A stretch of DNA of 64,000 bases from Undibacterium sp. GTDB taxonomy: Bacteria; Pseudomonadota; Gammaproteobacteria; Burkholderiales; Burkholderiaceae_D. The translations under genes were made by a program, and so were the position numbers. Where the stretch lies: positions 1 to 64,000 of the forward strand of contig NZ_JAUSFI010000060.1 in assembly GCF_030651495.1 (NCBI RefSeq), written 5' to 3'. The notes beneath the pieces were generated by a model. The model had not been told where the DNA came from and ran no database searches. It saw nothing but the letters and a program-made list of their open reading frames with translations. Of the stretch, positions 1-8,643 are shown piece after piece; the stretch's first letter is position 1; every line of letters begins with the position of its first letter.

Positions 1-53
1 CCGTCCACCAGTTGCGCCATTAATTGTCCCCGTAAGATCTCTTTGTCGCTCAT
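1..53 (-). CDS. Transposase N-terminus (ISNCY-like), partial
   Basis: The reverse strand carries an ATG at 53-51 followed by 17 open codons running off the left edge (MSDKEILRGQLMAQLVDG). The start resembles the N-termini of ISNCY-type transposases, in which a short stretch precedes a helix-turn-helix. Two near-identical 22-bp repeats directly upstream (88-109 and 112-133) fit the repeated end of an insertion sequence. Most of the gene is outside the window, so the family is a recollection rather than a proven match. Confidence 0.45.
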   Translation of the reverse strand, partial: MSDKEILRGQLMAQLVD

Positions 54-87
54 TTGCCTCACCATGCAATGCGCCTAATTTTTCTAA

Positions 88-133
88 AAAGGGGACATTA
101 TCACTTTGCAGAAAGGGGACATTATCATTTTGC
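88..133. repeat. Directly repeated IS-end motif
   Basis: Two 22-bp copies, 88-109 and 112-133, differ at one base and sit in a 24-bp period; each contains GGGGACATTATCA. Multiple short repeats of this kind are typical of the ends of some insertion sequences. The IS boundary is probably near 138-140, where the sequence changes abruptly into half of a palindromic intergenic repeat. Confidence 0.5.
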
Positions 134-140
134 GCTAACA

Positions 141-173
141 GAATATGCGCGCTGGGCCAGGGCGATTTTTAAG
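141..173. repeat. Half copy of the dispersed hairpin repeat
   Basis: The first 18 bases (GAATATGCGCGCTGGGCC) are identical to the right arm of the full hairpin at 28567-28645 and are followed by a T-rich tail as in the other copies. No left arm precedes it; IS-end sequence abuts it instead. The simplest reading is that the IS inserted into a full hairpin and the other half lies beyond the IS, outside the window. Confidence 0.6.
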
Positions 174-281
174 CCAGAGGCGTTCCATGTCAAGCTCCGT
201 TGCCAGCCTGTGCTGACTTCTGCATCAATCTCATCCTAAAATATCAAGACACTGGCGCGCCGGCTTTGGTAAGCTAGTTGC

Positions 282-1253
282 ATGAAAAAAATATCTATTA
301 TCGACTCCCATACCGGCGGCGAACCGACGCGGCTGATTATTGACGGCGGCCCTGATCTAGGCACGGGCCCGCTGGCGCAGCGCTTGCAGATTTTTAAAGA
401 AAATTTCGATCATGTGCGTAGCGCGGTGGTGTGCGAACCGCGTGGCTCCGATGTCATAGTCGGGGCGCTGGCTTGCGTACCGCACGATCCGTCTTGTGTA
501 GCGGGAGTGATTTTTTTTAATAACACCGCGTATCTTGGCATGTGCGGCCACGGCATGATCGGTTTTATCACGACGCTGGCATACCAGAATAAAATTGGTG
601 TCGGGAGCCATCACATCGAGACGCCGGTCGGTATCGTCGAAACACAATTGCATGTAGATCAGAGTGTCACTGTGCATAATATTTCAGCCTATCGCCATCG
701 CAAAGATGTGGCGATCGAGGTAGCTGGGCATGGCCGCGTCACTGGCGATGTGGCTTGGGGCGGCAACTGGTTTTTCCTGATTGCTGAACATGGGCAGGAT
801 TTACGTTTGGCGAACGTCGATGCCTTGATTGATTTTGGCTGGCGCGTCCGGCAAGCGCTGGAAGCGCAGGGCATTACCGGTGCGGATGATGCCTTGATTG
901 ATCACATAGAATTATTCGGCCCGGCGATTGCGCCTGAAAATCAGAGCCAGAATTTTGTGCTTTGCCCTGGCAAAGCTTATGACCGCTCGCCGTGTGGCAC
1001 CGGCACCAGCGCCAAGCTGGCTTGTCTGGCGGCGGATGGCAAATTAGCTGAAGGCGTGATCTGGCGACAAGAAAGCATCATCGGCAGCGTGTTTGAAGGC
1101 AGCTACAGACATGACCCGGCGCATCCCGGGAAAATTTTACCGAGCATCAAGGGCACGGCGTTTGTGACTGCCGAAGCGACTTTGCTATTGGACCAGCGCG
1201 ATCCATTTATCTGGGGCATACGCGGGTTAACGATGTCATCGTCGCTGGAGTAA
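282..1253 (+). CDS. Proline racemase family protein, probable 4-hydroxyproline 2-epimerase
   Basis: The protein has 323 residues, the normal length for the family. Both catalytic cysteines are present: Cys88 in GMCGHG and Cys238 in SPCGTGTS. Two cysteines indicate racemase/epimerase chemistry (two-base abstraction at the alpha carbon, for example trans-4-hydroxy-L-proline to cis-4-hydroxy-D-proline). The related 3-hydroxyproline dehydratases replace the second with Thr or Ser. It is cytoplasmic with no signal peptide. None of the usual hydroxyproline catabolic genes (D-amino acid dehydrogenase, DapA-like deaminase, semialdehyde dehydrogenase) is adjacent, so substrate choice between proline and hydroxyproline is unproven. 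The ATG follows a weak ribosome-binding site. A hairpin with a GCAA loop follows the stop. Confidence 0.85.
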   Translation: MKKISIIDSHTGGEPTRLIIDGGPDLGTGPLAQRLQIFKENFDHVRSAVVCEPRGSDVIVGALACVPHDPSCVAGVIFFNNTAYLGMCGHGMIGFITTLAYQNKIGVGSHHIETPVGIVETQLHVDQSVTVHNISAYRHRKDVAIEVAGHGRVTGDVAWGGNWFFLIAEHGQDLRLANVDALIDFGWRVRQALEAQGITGADDALIDHIELFGPAIAPENQSQNFVLCPGKAYDRSPCGTGTSAKLACLAADGKLAEGVIWRQESIIGSVFEGSYRHDPAHPGKILPSIKGTAFVTAEATLLLDQRDPFIWGIRGLTMSSSLE

Positions 1254-1267
1254 ATGGAGGCAGCAAC

Positions 1268-1342
1268 AGCGCTAGCAATAGCGCTAATAAAAGTTGGGAC
1301 AACACGCCGCCGCCCATGGAAACCTTCACTACGGCGCGTGTT
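1268..1342. terminator. Two hairpins between convergent genes
   Basis: A 7-bp perfect stem with a GCAA tetraloop (1268-1285) lies 15 bases after the epimerase stop codon. A second imperfect stem pairs 1301-1312 with 1332-1342. They lie between the rightward epimerase and the leftward PilU-like gene and could stop transcription from either side, but neither has a strong T tract. Confidence 0.4.
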
Positions 1343-1381
1343 ATTCGCCTCAGTAATTTGATCGCACCGTGCCAGTCCTGG

Positions 1382-2509
1382 TTAAATTTGAAATTTTTTG
1401 TTTTGCATTGCATCCAAACTGATTGCTGGTGCATCGGCCGCCATATGGCGTACCGACAAGCGGATTTTTAGCGACAAATCGGTAGTCGAGTCAGCATTGA
1501 GTACTGCCTGCTCTGCAGTGATTTTTCCTCTGTTGTAGAGTTCAAACAGGGATTGATCAAAGGTAACAATGCCATCTTCATTATTTTTCGCCATCTCGTC
1601 TTTGATTTCGTTGAGGCGGCCACGCTGCATCAAATCTGAAATGAAAGAAGTTTGCAATAAAACTTCTACGGCAAGAACACGTTTCTGATGAATCGCCGGA
1701 ATCAGCCTTTGCGATACGACCCCTTTTAGATTCATCGCCAAATCGAGCAAAATTTGTTTATGCGCCTCTTCAGGAAAAAAATTAATCAGCCGGTCTATCG
1801 CCTGATTCGCGTTATTCGCATGCATGGTCGAGAGGCAAAGATGGCCTGTTTCTGCATAAGCAATGGCGTGCTGCGCCGTCTCTCTGTCGCGAATTTCTCC
1901 CAGCATGATTACGTCGGGGGCTTCACGTAAGGCATTGCGCAATGCTTCACCAAAACTCAGGGTATCGATACCGACTTCGCGCTGATCGACGATCGATTTG
2001 GCATGACTGAAAAGAAACTCGATAGGGTCTTCTATCGTCAGGATATGTCCATCGGCGTTGGCCGAGCGATGCTTGATCATGGCGGCCAAAGTAGTACTTT
2101 TACCCGAACCTGCCGATCCTACCACCAACACCAGACCACGCTTTAACATGGCCAGGTCAGCCACTTTAGGTGGCAAACCCAGAGCGGCAAAATCAGGCAC
2201 TTGCGAGTTAATCATGCGCATCACCATGGCAACTTCACCGCGTTGATGGTACACATTGATGCGGTAGCGCCCCAAGTTTTTACACGACCAAGAGAAATTG
2301 CATTCCATGCTAGCTTCAAACTGTTTTCTTTGTGGCGCAGTCATGATGCGCTCGGCAATGTCTTTGACCTCCCCCACCGCCAGCTTAGGCGCATCCAGTG
2401 CATACACCACGCCATCGACCTTGATACTGGGCGCTGCGCCGGTGGTCAGAAACAAGTCAGAGGCAGATCGGTCTACCATTAGCTTAAGATATGCATTCAT
2501 GTCAGTCAT
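1382..2509 (-). CDS. PilT/PilU-family type IV pilus retraction ATPase
   Basis: The protein has 375 residues. It has a Walker A motif at about 131-139 (GSAGSGKST, an Ala replacing the usual Thr), the Walker B and Asp-box stretch APDVIMLGEIRD, and the His-box STMHANNA. The C-terminal GIVTFDQSLFELYNRGKI is the signature I associate with PilU-like accessory retraction ATPases. These hexamers power pilus disassembly at the inner membrane. The start is supported by an AAGGAATT ribosome-binding site. The gene stands alone and is divergent from a GspE/PilB-type ATPase; no pilin gene is adjacent, but the MSHA locus lies 7 kb away. Confidence 0.85.
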   Translation of the reverse strand: MTDMNAYLKLMVDRSASDLFLTTGAAPSIKVDGVVYALDAPKLAVGEVKDIAERIMTAPQRKQFEASMECNFSWSCKNLGRYRINVYHQRGEVAMVMRMINSQVPDFAALGLPPKVADLAMLKRGLVLVVGSAGSGKSTTLAAMIKHRSANADGHILTIEDPIEFLFSHAKSIVDQREVGIDTLSFGEALRNALREAPDVIMLGEIRDRETAQHAIAYAETGHLCLSTMHANNANQAIDRLINFFPEEAHKQILLDLAMNLKGVVSQRLIPAIHQKRVLAVEVLLQTSFISDLMQRGRLNEIKDEMAKNNEDGIVTFDQSLFELYNRGKITAEQAVLNADSTTDLSLKIRLSVRHMAADAPAISLDAMQNKKFQI

Positions 2510-2692
2510 GGCAATTCCTTAGGTTCTGATTTTCTAGCTTAAATTACTAGATTAGCTGAATCGACCTATTCTGCACCTGTTCCAGATCAAATACATTAAC
2601 TTTGTTTATCTTTTAGATATGAAATTTGCTTGCACTTTGAAGCAAACCATCAAATAAACAGACAGCGCCAGCAATATTGACGTACGACAATA

Positions 2693-4507
2693 ATGGACCT
2701 CAGATATCATGACAAAATCAGAAAAATTCATTCTCTTTTCAAAGATCAAGCCGCTATGGAAAACGCACATCAAGGCAGTGCCTGGAGTCATACTCATCTG
2801 GCAACGACGAGCGTTGAACTTAGCGCCTTACTTCGCGCACAAAAAAATCATCATCAAAAATTAGGCCAGTTCTTACTTGAAGAGAAGTTAGTCACTAGTG
2901 ACAATTTACGCATCGCATTGAGTCTGCAAAAAGTATCGCCGAGCAAAAAACTCGGCGAAATATTGATCGAGATGAACTCTATTGCGAAAGAAGAGGTTGA
3001 ACGCTCAGTATTAGAAACCCTTGATCTTCCACGGGTAGCTCTAGATGAATTTGATTTTGACACTAAGATAACAAGCTTGCTTCCCGTCGAACTGGCGCGC
3101 GATCTGCACGTCATACCACTCATGTTTCTTGATGATGTACTCATTCTTGCCACTGCGTATTTACTCACTACGCAGTCACTTGAATTGCTACGTTTTACGG
3201 TAGAGCACTCAGTACAATTTGTCTTATCTTCCCACGATGAAATAGATCGGGCGATCAAAACCAACTATCAGGCGTTTCAAACTGTACAAGAGCTAGACAT
3301 TCCGGCGCAGGAACAAATCGACGAGCAACGCATCTGGCGCGATGCCGAGCAACTGGCTAAACAGGCACCGCTGGTGCAGTTGGTTAACTCTATTATTCTC
3401 GAAGCGATTAACCAGCGCGCCTCCGATATCCACATCCGGCCCAGCGAAAAAACCTTTGAACTGCTGTATCGTGTGGATGGCAGTTTGCTATCAATACGCC
3501 AATTCAAAAATAGCTTGTTACCCGCCGTAGTGAGTCGCATCAAAATACTTTCAAGCTTAAATATTGCCGAGCACCGTCTGGCGCAGGATGGGCGGATTCG
3601 CATCAAAGATCAATCACAGTCGGTCGATTTGCGCGTCTCGATTATCCCGGTTCAATATGGCGAAAGCATCGTGATTCGGATTCTGAATAAAAATCAGGGT
3701 TTGCGCTCGGTGGATGAAATCGGATTCAAGCCAAATGACAAAGAACGTTTTTTAGATTTAATCAAGCGTAGTTACGGCATTATCCTGGTTACCGGCCCCA
3801 CCGGATCAGGCAAGTCGACGACACTGTATGCAGCGCTGCAAGAAGTCGAAAAAGACAATGTTAACGTGATCACTGTAGAAGATCCGATTGAATATGAATT
3901 GTCGAACACCCGGCAGATTCAGGTCAATCAAGCGATTAATTTTGGCTTTGCGCAAGCGCTACGGCATATCTTGCGGCACGATCCCGATGTCATCATGGTA
4001 GGTGAAATGCGCGATGCCGAAACCTGTAAGATTGCAGTCGAGAGCGCATTAACCGGCCATCTGGTGTTCAGCACGCTGCACACCAATGATGCCTCCAGCG
4101 CCTTAGTGCGGCTGATGGAAATTGGTATTGCACCTTACCTGATACGTTCGGCCGTGATTGGCGTGCTGGCGCAGCGGCTGGTGCGCCGCAATTGCCCAGA
4201 TTGTCTTGAAGAAGAAGAGGTTTCGCTCCTGATGCGAAAAAACCTCGCGCTGGATCAAAATGAAAAATTTTATCGCGGTAGCGGATGTAAAAATTGCCGC
4301 CATACCGGTTTTAAAGGCAGACTGGCCATTTATGAATTACTGGTAATGAATGATGAACTGCGCGCACAAATCAATGCGGGTGTCGCTAGCGATGATTACC
4401 GTCAGCTAGCATTAAAAAATGGCATGGTCAGCCTCCCGGTCAATGGAGTCGAACAAGCGCGCACCAGGCAGGTTTCTATTGCAGAGGTGTATAGAGCCTG
4501 CATGTAA
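2693..4507 (+). CDS. GspE/PilB-family assembly ATPase
   Basis: The protein has 604 residues. The N-terminus has a GspE_N/MshEN-like region (about 55-190), then the ATPase domain with Walker A GPTGSGKST at about 368-376, DPDVIMVGEMRD and STLHTND. A tetracysteine zinc motif follows (CPDC near 501, CKNC near 532) and is typical of extension ATPases. The family energises pilin polymerisation or type II secretion. The start is uncertain: ATG 2693 lacks a clear ribosome-binding site and ATG 2756 is an alternative. It is divergent from the PilU-like gene and a paralogue of mshE at 24761-26464, so this genome has at least two such ATPases. Confidence 0.85.
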   Translation: MDLRYHDKIRKIHSLFKDQAAMENAHQGSAWSHTHLATTSVELSALLRAQKNHHQKLGQFLLEEKLVTSDNLRIALSLQKVSPSKKLGEILIEMNSIAKEEVERSVLETLDLPRVALDEFDFDTKITSLLPVELARDLHVIPLMFLDDVLILATAYLLTTQSLELLRFTVEHSVQFVLSSHDEIDRAIKTNYQAFQTVQELDIPAQEQIDEQRIWRDAEQLAKQAPLVQLVNSIILEAINQRASDIHIRPSEKTFELLYRVDGSLLSIRQFKNSLLPAVVSRIKILSSLNIAEHRLAQDGRIRIKDQSQSVDLRVSIIPVQYGESIVIRILNKNQGLRSVDEIGFKPNDKERFLDLIKRSYGIILVTGPTGSGKSTTLYAALQEVEKDNVNVITVEDPIEYELSNTRQIQVNQAINFGFAQALRHILRHDPDVIMVGEMRDAETCKIAVESALTGHLVFSTLHTNDASSALVRLMEIGIAPYLIRSAVIGVLAQRLVRRNCPDCLEEEEVSLLMRKNLALDQNEKFYRGSGCKNCRHTGFKGRLAIYELLVMNDELRAQINAGVASDDYRQLALKNGMVSLPVNGVEQARTRQVSIAEVYRACM

Positions 4508-4584
4508 TTAACGAGGTATTGGGTTCTCAATCAAAGATACATCGCCAGCAAAGTGCAGGTTCGATGCAGCAACGCAATCCGTGT

Positions 4585-5355
4585 TCAATCCGCTTTATTC
4601 AATAACACCAGACGATATTCGCTCGGCGTCATGCCGACCGTTGACTTAAATACGCGCGAGAAGGCGCTGTGGTCTTGATAGCCGCAAGCCGCAGCAATGT
4701 CAGTGATGTTTTTAGCCGGATCTGCCAGCATAGAAGAGGCAGCATCCAGGCGTATCTTAATAATCATCTGGCGCGGTGTGAGTGAAAATATTTTTTGAAA
4801 ATAGCGTTCGATTTGCGCTACCGATAAAGCGGTGATTTGCGCCAAATCGGCCATGTGTATCGCTTCTCCATAATGGGAATGGAGATGGCGTACGGCGGCA
4901 GCGATGCGGTGGTACACCGGATGGCGCTGGTCCGGCATTGCCAAATCGCGTGATATTCCTGTCAAGCCGATTATGTTATTTTTTTTATCAAACAAAGCAA
5001 TTTTTTGAGTCAGACACCAGCCAGGGTCGCGGTCGGGATAAAGATGTAATTCTAGCTGATCACGTAACTCGGTTTCACCAGATAACACCAACTGATCTTG
5101 TGCTTCATAACTGACGGCGAGAGAAGATGGAAATACTTCAGCGGCAGTACTCCCTAGTAATGCCTGCTTGTATTTAACTCCGCTACGGTCCACCAGCGTC
5201 TGATTGACAACAATATATCGCCCTTCCCTGTCTTTGACGAAAAAAACGACATCCGGCATGGCGTCAAATAAAGCCTCGGTAAAAAATACATTCTTTATTT
5301 GGCTGGCGAGATGATCACGCGTCATCGGTTCTGGATCGTCGAGTAGTGCTGGCAT
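4585..5355 (-). CDS. PAS domain-containing AraC-family transcriptional regulator
   Basis: The protein has 256 residues. A PAS domain covers about 25-130 (ALFDAMPDVVFFVKDREGRY is a typical PAS entry), then a two-helix-turn-helix AraC domain covers about 150-250, ending in the conserved GYQDHSAFSRVFKSTVGMTP. AraC-type proteins bind DNA as transcription activators; the PAS domain presumably senses a small molecule. The gene is divergent from the GntR gene at 5787 across a 431-bp AT-rich spacer. Related PAS-AraC regulators sit near proline racemase genes in other Burkholderiales as I recall, but a link to the epimerase 3 kb away is a guess. Confidence 0.8.
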   Translation of the reverse strand: MPALLDDPEPMTRDHLASQIKNVFFTEALFDAMPDVVFFVKDREGRYIVVNQTLVDRSGVKYKQALLGSTAAEVFPSSLAVSYEAQDQLVLSGETELRDQLELHLYPDRDPGWCLTQKIALFDKKNNIIGLTGISRDLAMPDQRHPVYHRIAAAVRHLHSHYGEAIHMADLAQITALSVAQIERYFQKIFSLTPRQMIIKIRLDAASSMLADPAKNITDIAAACGYQDHSAFSRVFKSTVGMTPSEYRLVLLNKAD

Positions 5356-5786
5356 ACGGCGGACTTCTATAAAGTGAGGCCGGAAATCAAAATTACCGAC
5401 AAAAAAAGATTAAAAAAGATTAAAAAAACAATGTTTATTCTACATGGAACAAGGTGTCGCTGCGAAAAACTTACATTTACATAAAATATTTATAATATAT
5501 TTTGTCAATATTACCATTTTACATGATGCCTCCCCTTCTCGTCTTCAAGCTGTTCACAAGTAATAAGAAGGGAGGAAATGGCAGCCAGCAAATAGCACAA
5601 TGGATTTGAATCGGCCTAACCTCTCATCCTATTCAGATTATTCATTTCACCTGAAAACCTGTTGAGCTGAGGAACTCTTAAGTCATAGCAAAATTAACAA
5701 TTTTTCTAAGGAAATTGAAGTATAACAAGGTAAAATTCAGATAAACACCCATAAAATTCGTACAAAATACAGAAGATTGGCACTAC
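5356..5786. other. AT-rich divergent regulatory spacer
   Basis: This stretch separates the divergent AraC and GntR genes and holds no convincing gene. It contains a tandem A-rich repeat (unit AAAAAAGATT, 5401-5430), a very AT-rich block at 5470-5520, and an inverted repeat pairing 5529-5539 with 5566-5575 (CCTCCCCTTCT with AGAAGGGAGG). The inverted repeat could be a regulator site or leader hairpin. I could not assign -35 and -10 boxes with confidence. Confidence 0.35.
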
Positions 5787-6452
5787 ATGTTCGCTCCGAC
5801 AATAAAATCTGCCCCACCAAAACCGCGCGCCGCCGACCTTGCCTATGATGCAATTGAAAGTATGATTGTCACGCTGCAACTCAAACCGGGCAGCCCTATT
5901 GTCGAATCCGAACTGGTCGAAATCACAGGTCTGGGTCGCACCCCGTTGCGCGAAGCCTTGATGCGCATGTCGTCAAATGGACTGATCATCCAACTTCCAC
6001 GACGCGGCTTGATCATCAGCGATATTGAAGTAGCCGAACACATGACCTTGATAGAAACCCGTCGGGTGATTGAACGTTTGATCGCCAGCAGTGCAGCCAG
6101 ACGCAGCACCCCGCCGCAACGTAAAGATATGCTGGAATGCGCCGACAAAATGACGGCAGCAGCCACCTGCGGCGATCTGAATGCGTATATGGCAGCGGAC
6201 CAGACACTCGATCATGTCATTCACGAGGCTTGCCGCAATCCCTCCGCCGTCGCTGCGGTTACCCCCCTGATCATCAAATGCCGCCGTTTCTGGTATGCCT
6301 TTCAGCACGAAGTGGACATCGAAGACGGTGCTCGCTGCCATCTCCTGCTCGCTAGGGCGATTGCTGATGGCAGTGAAGAGCAGGCCATTAAAGCGGCTGA
6401 TAGCCTGATGGATTATCTGGAGTTATTTGCCCGCAAAATCATCAATGGTTAA
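5787..6452 (+). CDS. GntR-family (FadR/FCD subfamily) transcriptional regulator
   Basis: The protein has 221 residues. The N-terminal winged helix (about 15-80) contains the family hallmark ELVEITGLGRTPLREALMRM. The C-terminal all-helical FCD domain includes ETRRVIERLIA and the metal-ligand-like Asp/His positions (DQTLDHVIHEACRN). Members usually repress carboxylic- or amino-acid catabolic genes and release DNA on ligand binding. It is convergent with the enoyl-CoA hydratase gene (40-bp gap), so it need not regulate that gene. Confidence 0.85.
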   Translation: MFAPTIKSAPPKPRAADLAYDAIESMIVTLQLKPGSPIVESELVEITGLGRTPLREALMRMSSNGLIIQLPRRGLIISDIEVAEHMTLIETRRVIERLIASSAARRSTPPQRKDMLECADKMTAAATCGDLNAYMAADQTLDHVIHEACRNPSAVAAVTPLIIKCRRFWYAFQHEVDIEDGARCHLLLARAIADGSEEQAIKAADSLMDYLELFARKIING

Positions 6453-6491
6453 GCTTGGCCGATAGTATGAGAAAATTTCAGGATAAAACGA

Positions 6492-7286
6492 TCACCAACC
6501 GGGCCGGCGTTTTTCTAAAAATGCTTGCACGCCCTCCTGTGCCGTCGCTTCCATCATATTGCATGCCATGGTTTGCCCTGCCAGTTGGTAGGCGGCGGCC
6601 ATACCCATTTCCAGTTGTTGATAGAATAGTTGCTTACCCATGCGAATGGCTACCGCCGGCTTGGCCAGGATACTGGCACAGAGCGCCGCGATCTCTGCAT
6701 CGAGGGTCTCCAGCGGCACCACACGATTCACCAGTCCATATTGCAAGGCGGTCTGGGCATCAATAAAATCACCGGTCAGCAGCATCTCCATCGCCTGTTT
6801 ACGCGAAACGTTGCGGGATAAGGCGACGCCCGGCGTGGCACAAAATAAGCCTACCCTGATGCCGGAGACAGCAAAACGCGCTTCAGTAGCAGCGACTGCC
6901 AGATCACACATCGCAACCAGCTGGCAACCTGCCGCCGTCGCCAGGCCATGGACTCTGGCAATGACCGGTTGTGGCAATTGCTGTAGTGTCATCATCAGTT
7001 GGCTACATTGCTGGAACAGTTTCTGATAGTAGTCTTGCGCATCACCTTGCTGCGCGTTATTCTGCGCCCTTTGTTGCATCTGTTTCAGATCATGCCCAGC
7101 ACAAAATGCCTTACCGGCGCCAGCCAGCACCACGACGCGCACCGTCGCGTCTTGTGCAATGGCTTTAAAGAGCCGGGATAATTCTTCCAGCATTTCTTCA
7201 GATAAGGGGTTAAATCGCTCCCCTTGATTCAGCGTGACGGTAGCGATACCGTTGACATCGGTGCGGATAGCGTAGGCTTGATTCAT
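6492..7286 (-). CDS. Enoyl-CoA hydratase/isomerase family protein
   Basis: The crotonase fold is clear: the first oxyanion-hole segment is AGAGKAFCAGHDLKQM and the second is ARVHGLATAAGCQLVAMCDLA. The classical second-shell catalytic Glu positions of hydratases are not evident, so the reaction could be isomerisation or another CoA-ester reaction. ECHDC3-like proteins look similar. The start at 7286 (MNQAYAIRT, preceded by GGAA) gives 264 residues; ATG 7301 would add five. Confidence 0.8.
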   Translation of the reverse strand: MNQAYAIRTDVNGIATVTLNQGERFNPLSEEMLEELSRLFKAIAQDATVRVVVLAGAGKAFCAGHDLKQMQQRAQNNAQQGDAQDYYQKLFQQCSQLMMTLQQLPQPVIARVHGLATAAGCQLVAMCDLAVAATEARFAVSGIRVGLFCATPGVALSRNVSRKQAMEMLLTGDFIDAQTALQYGLVNRVVPLETLDAEIAALCASILAKPAVAIRMGKQLFYQQLEMGMAAAYQLAGQTMACNMMEATAQEGVQAFLEKRRPGW

Positions 7287-7398
7287 TGCGATTCCGTTCA
7301 TGTTGTATAGTTAAGAAGATGATTGCATTATTTTAGATAAAATTAGTAATTATTAAATTCAATAATAATTTCAAATAACTTTTGGCAGATCACAGCTT

Positions 7399-8511
7399 AT
7401 GGCAAGTAATCACTGGCACTTTGCCCGTCCCAAATTAGCACAAGCTTACCTGGGATCATTTAATCTGGGTTTATCTTCGGCACGCGGTTTATTCGCACGC
7501 CGGCGTATGGGTAAAACGGAGTTTCTGAAACAGGATTTTATCCCTGCCGCAGAAGCGGATGGCTATGTCACGATTTATGCCAATCTGTGGGAAATGCGCT
7601 CGGCCCCTGCCACGGCCTTGGTCGCGGCGTTTTTTCAGGCGATAGAACCGAAGGGTTTCCATAAATTATTACAAAAGCTCAAGCCTTCAGTCAAAAAACT
7701 CAAGGCAACAGGAAAAATTGCCGGCATGGCCGAGGCGACGCTGGAGACAGAATTGCACGATGATGCCAATCTGCCAGCCGGATCAATGTTAATGGATGCG
7801 ATGCGTGCTTTTGATCACACCAGCATCAAAGTGATCATGATCATCGATGAAGCGCAGGTGCTGGCACAGGAATCGAATGCCGACTTTGCCCATGCGCTGC
7901 GGGCGGCGCTGGATATCCGCAAGGACAGGATCAAGGTGCTGTTTGCCGGCAGCTCTGAAGCCACTTTGCGCAAGATGTTCGGCAAGCCATCAGAACCTTT
8001 TTACAATTGGGCAGCACTGGAGCCGTTTGATTTGCTGGGGCATGATTTTGTCACTGCGATGGTAGAAAAAGTCGCCGACGTGACTAAATTTCCACTGGCA
8101 TTGGAAGATGCGTTGCGCGCCTTTGATGAGTTAAAACGCACGCCGGAATTCTTTCGCCGCTACCTCGACCGCTACCTGACGATGCCGTTCGATGGCGCCG
8201 CAGCGGCGCTGGAGCATACCAAAAGCCATGTATTCAACGATGTCAGCTTTCAGCAGCAATGGCAGGGAATGTTGCCGGCAGACCGGGCGATACTGAGCTT
8301 GATCGCCGCGGGCAATGCCGATCCGTATGGCAAGGACTCAAAAGAAAAAATTGCCCTCGCACTGGGCTTGGGCAAGGCAGTCGCAAATAACACCGTACAA
8401 AATGCCTTACGGCGACTGAGCGATCAAACCATACTCACTAAAATAGACCGCGCCACCTATCAATTTGAAGATGAGGCGTTTGCCGACTGGCTCAAAAACC
8501 TGCACGAATAA
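7399..8511 (+). CDS. AAA/STAND-like ATPase (archaeal-ATPase type), orphan
   Basis: The protein has 370 residues. It has a variant P-loop ARRRMGKTEF near 35-44, of the RRxGKT type seen in archaeal-ATPase/STAND proteins, and Walker B VIMIIDEAQVL near 145-155. A sensor stretch FAGSSEATLRKMFG follows, and the C-terminal 80 residues look like a winged helix. No transmembrane segment is visible. The family includes DNA-binding and stress or defence-linked ATPases, but nothing adjacent fixes a role. It stands alone between an enoyl-CoA hydratase gene and ylqF, followed by the inverted-repeat element at 8539. Confidence 0.7.
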   Translation: MASNHWHFARPKLAQAYLGSFNLGLSSARGLFARRRMGKTEFLKQDFIPAAEADGYVTIYANLWEMRSAPATALVAAFFQAIEPKGFHKLLQKLKPSVKKLKATGKIAGMAEATLETELHDDANLPAGSMLMDAMRAFDHTSIKVIMIIDEAQVLAQESNADFAHALRAALDIRKDRIKVLFAGSSEATLRKMFGKPSEPFYNWAALEPFDLLGHDFVTAMVEKVADVTKFPLALEDALRAFDELKRTPEFFRRYLDRYLTMPFDGAAAALEHTKSHVFNDVSFQQQWQGMLPADRAILSLIAAGNADPYGKDSKEKIALALGLGKAVANNTVQNALRRLSDQTILTKIDRATYQFEDEAFADWLKNLHE

Positions 8512-8538
8512 TCTACCGGAACAATCGGCAACAATAAT

Positions 8539-8640
8539 AGGACTTTCGCAAAATTGTTCCAGCTAGGCGTACCGCCGAAGACAGTACTTCAGTACGGCAA
8601 GGCGAGTGCAACGACGCTGGGGCGGTTTTGCGTAAGTCCT
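8539..8640. repeat. 102-bp inverted-repeat element between convergent genes
   Basis: Arms at 8539-8563 and 8616-8640 are 25-bp inverted repeats beginning AGGACTT. Of five mismatches, four are T opposite G in the plus-strand transcript, so G-U pairing is kept. The interior has further self-complementarity (GTACTTCAGTAC). It fills the space between the ATPase stop codon and the ylqF stop codon, so a bidirectional terminator or REP-like mobile hairpin is likely. I have a vague memory of similar AGGACTTACGCAAAA repeats in related genomes, which cannot be checked here. Confidence 0.6.
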
Positions 8641-8643
8641 AAA

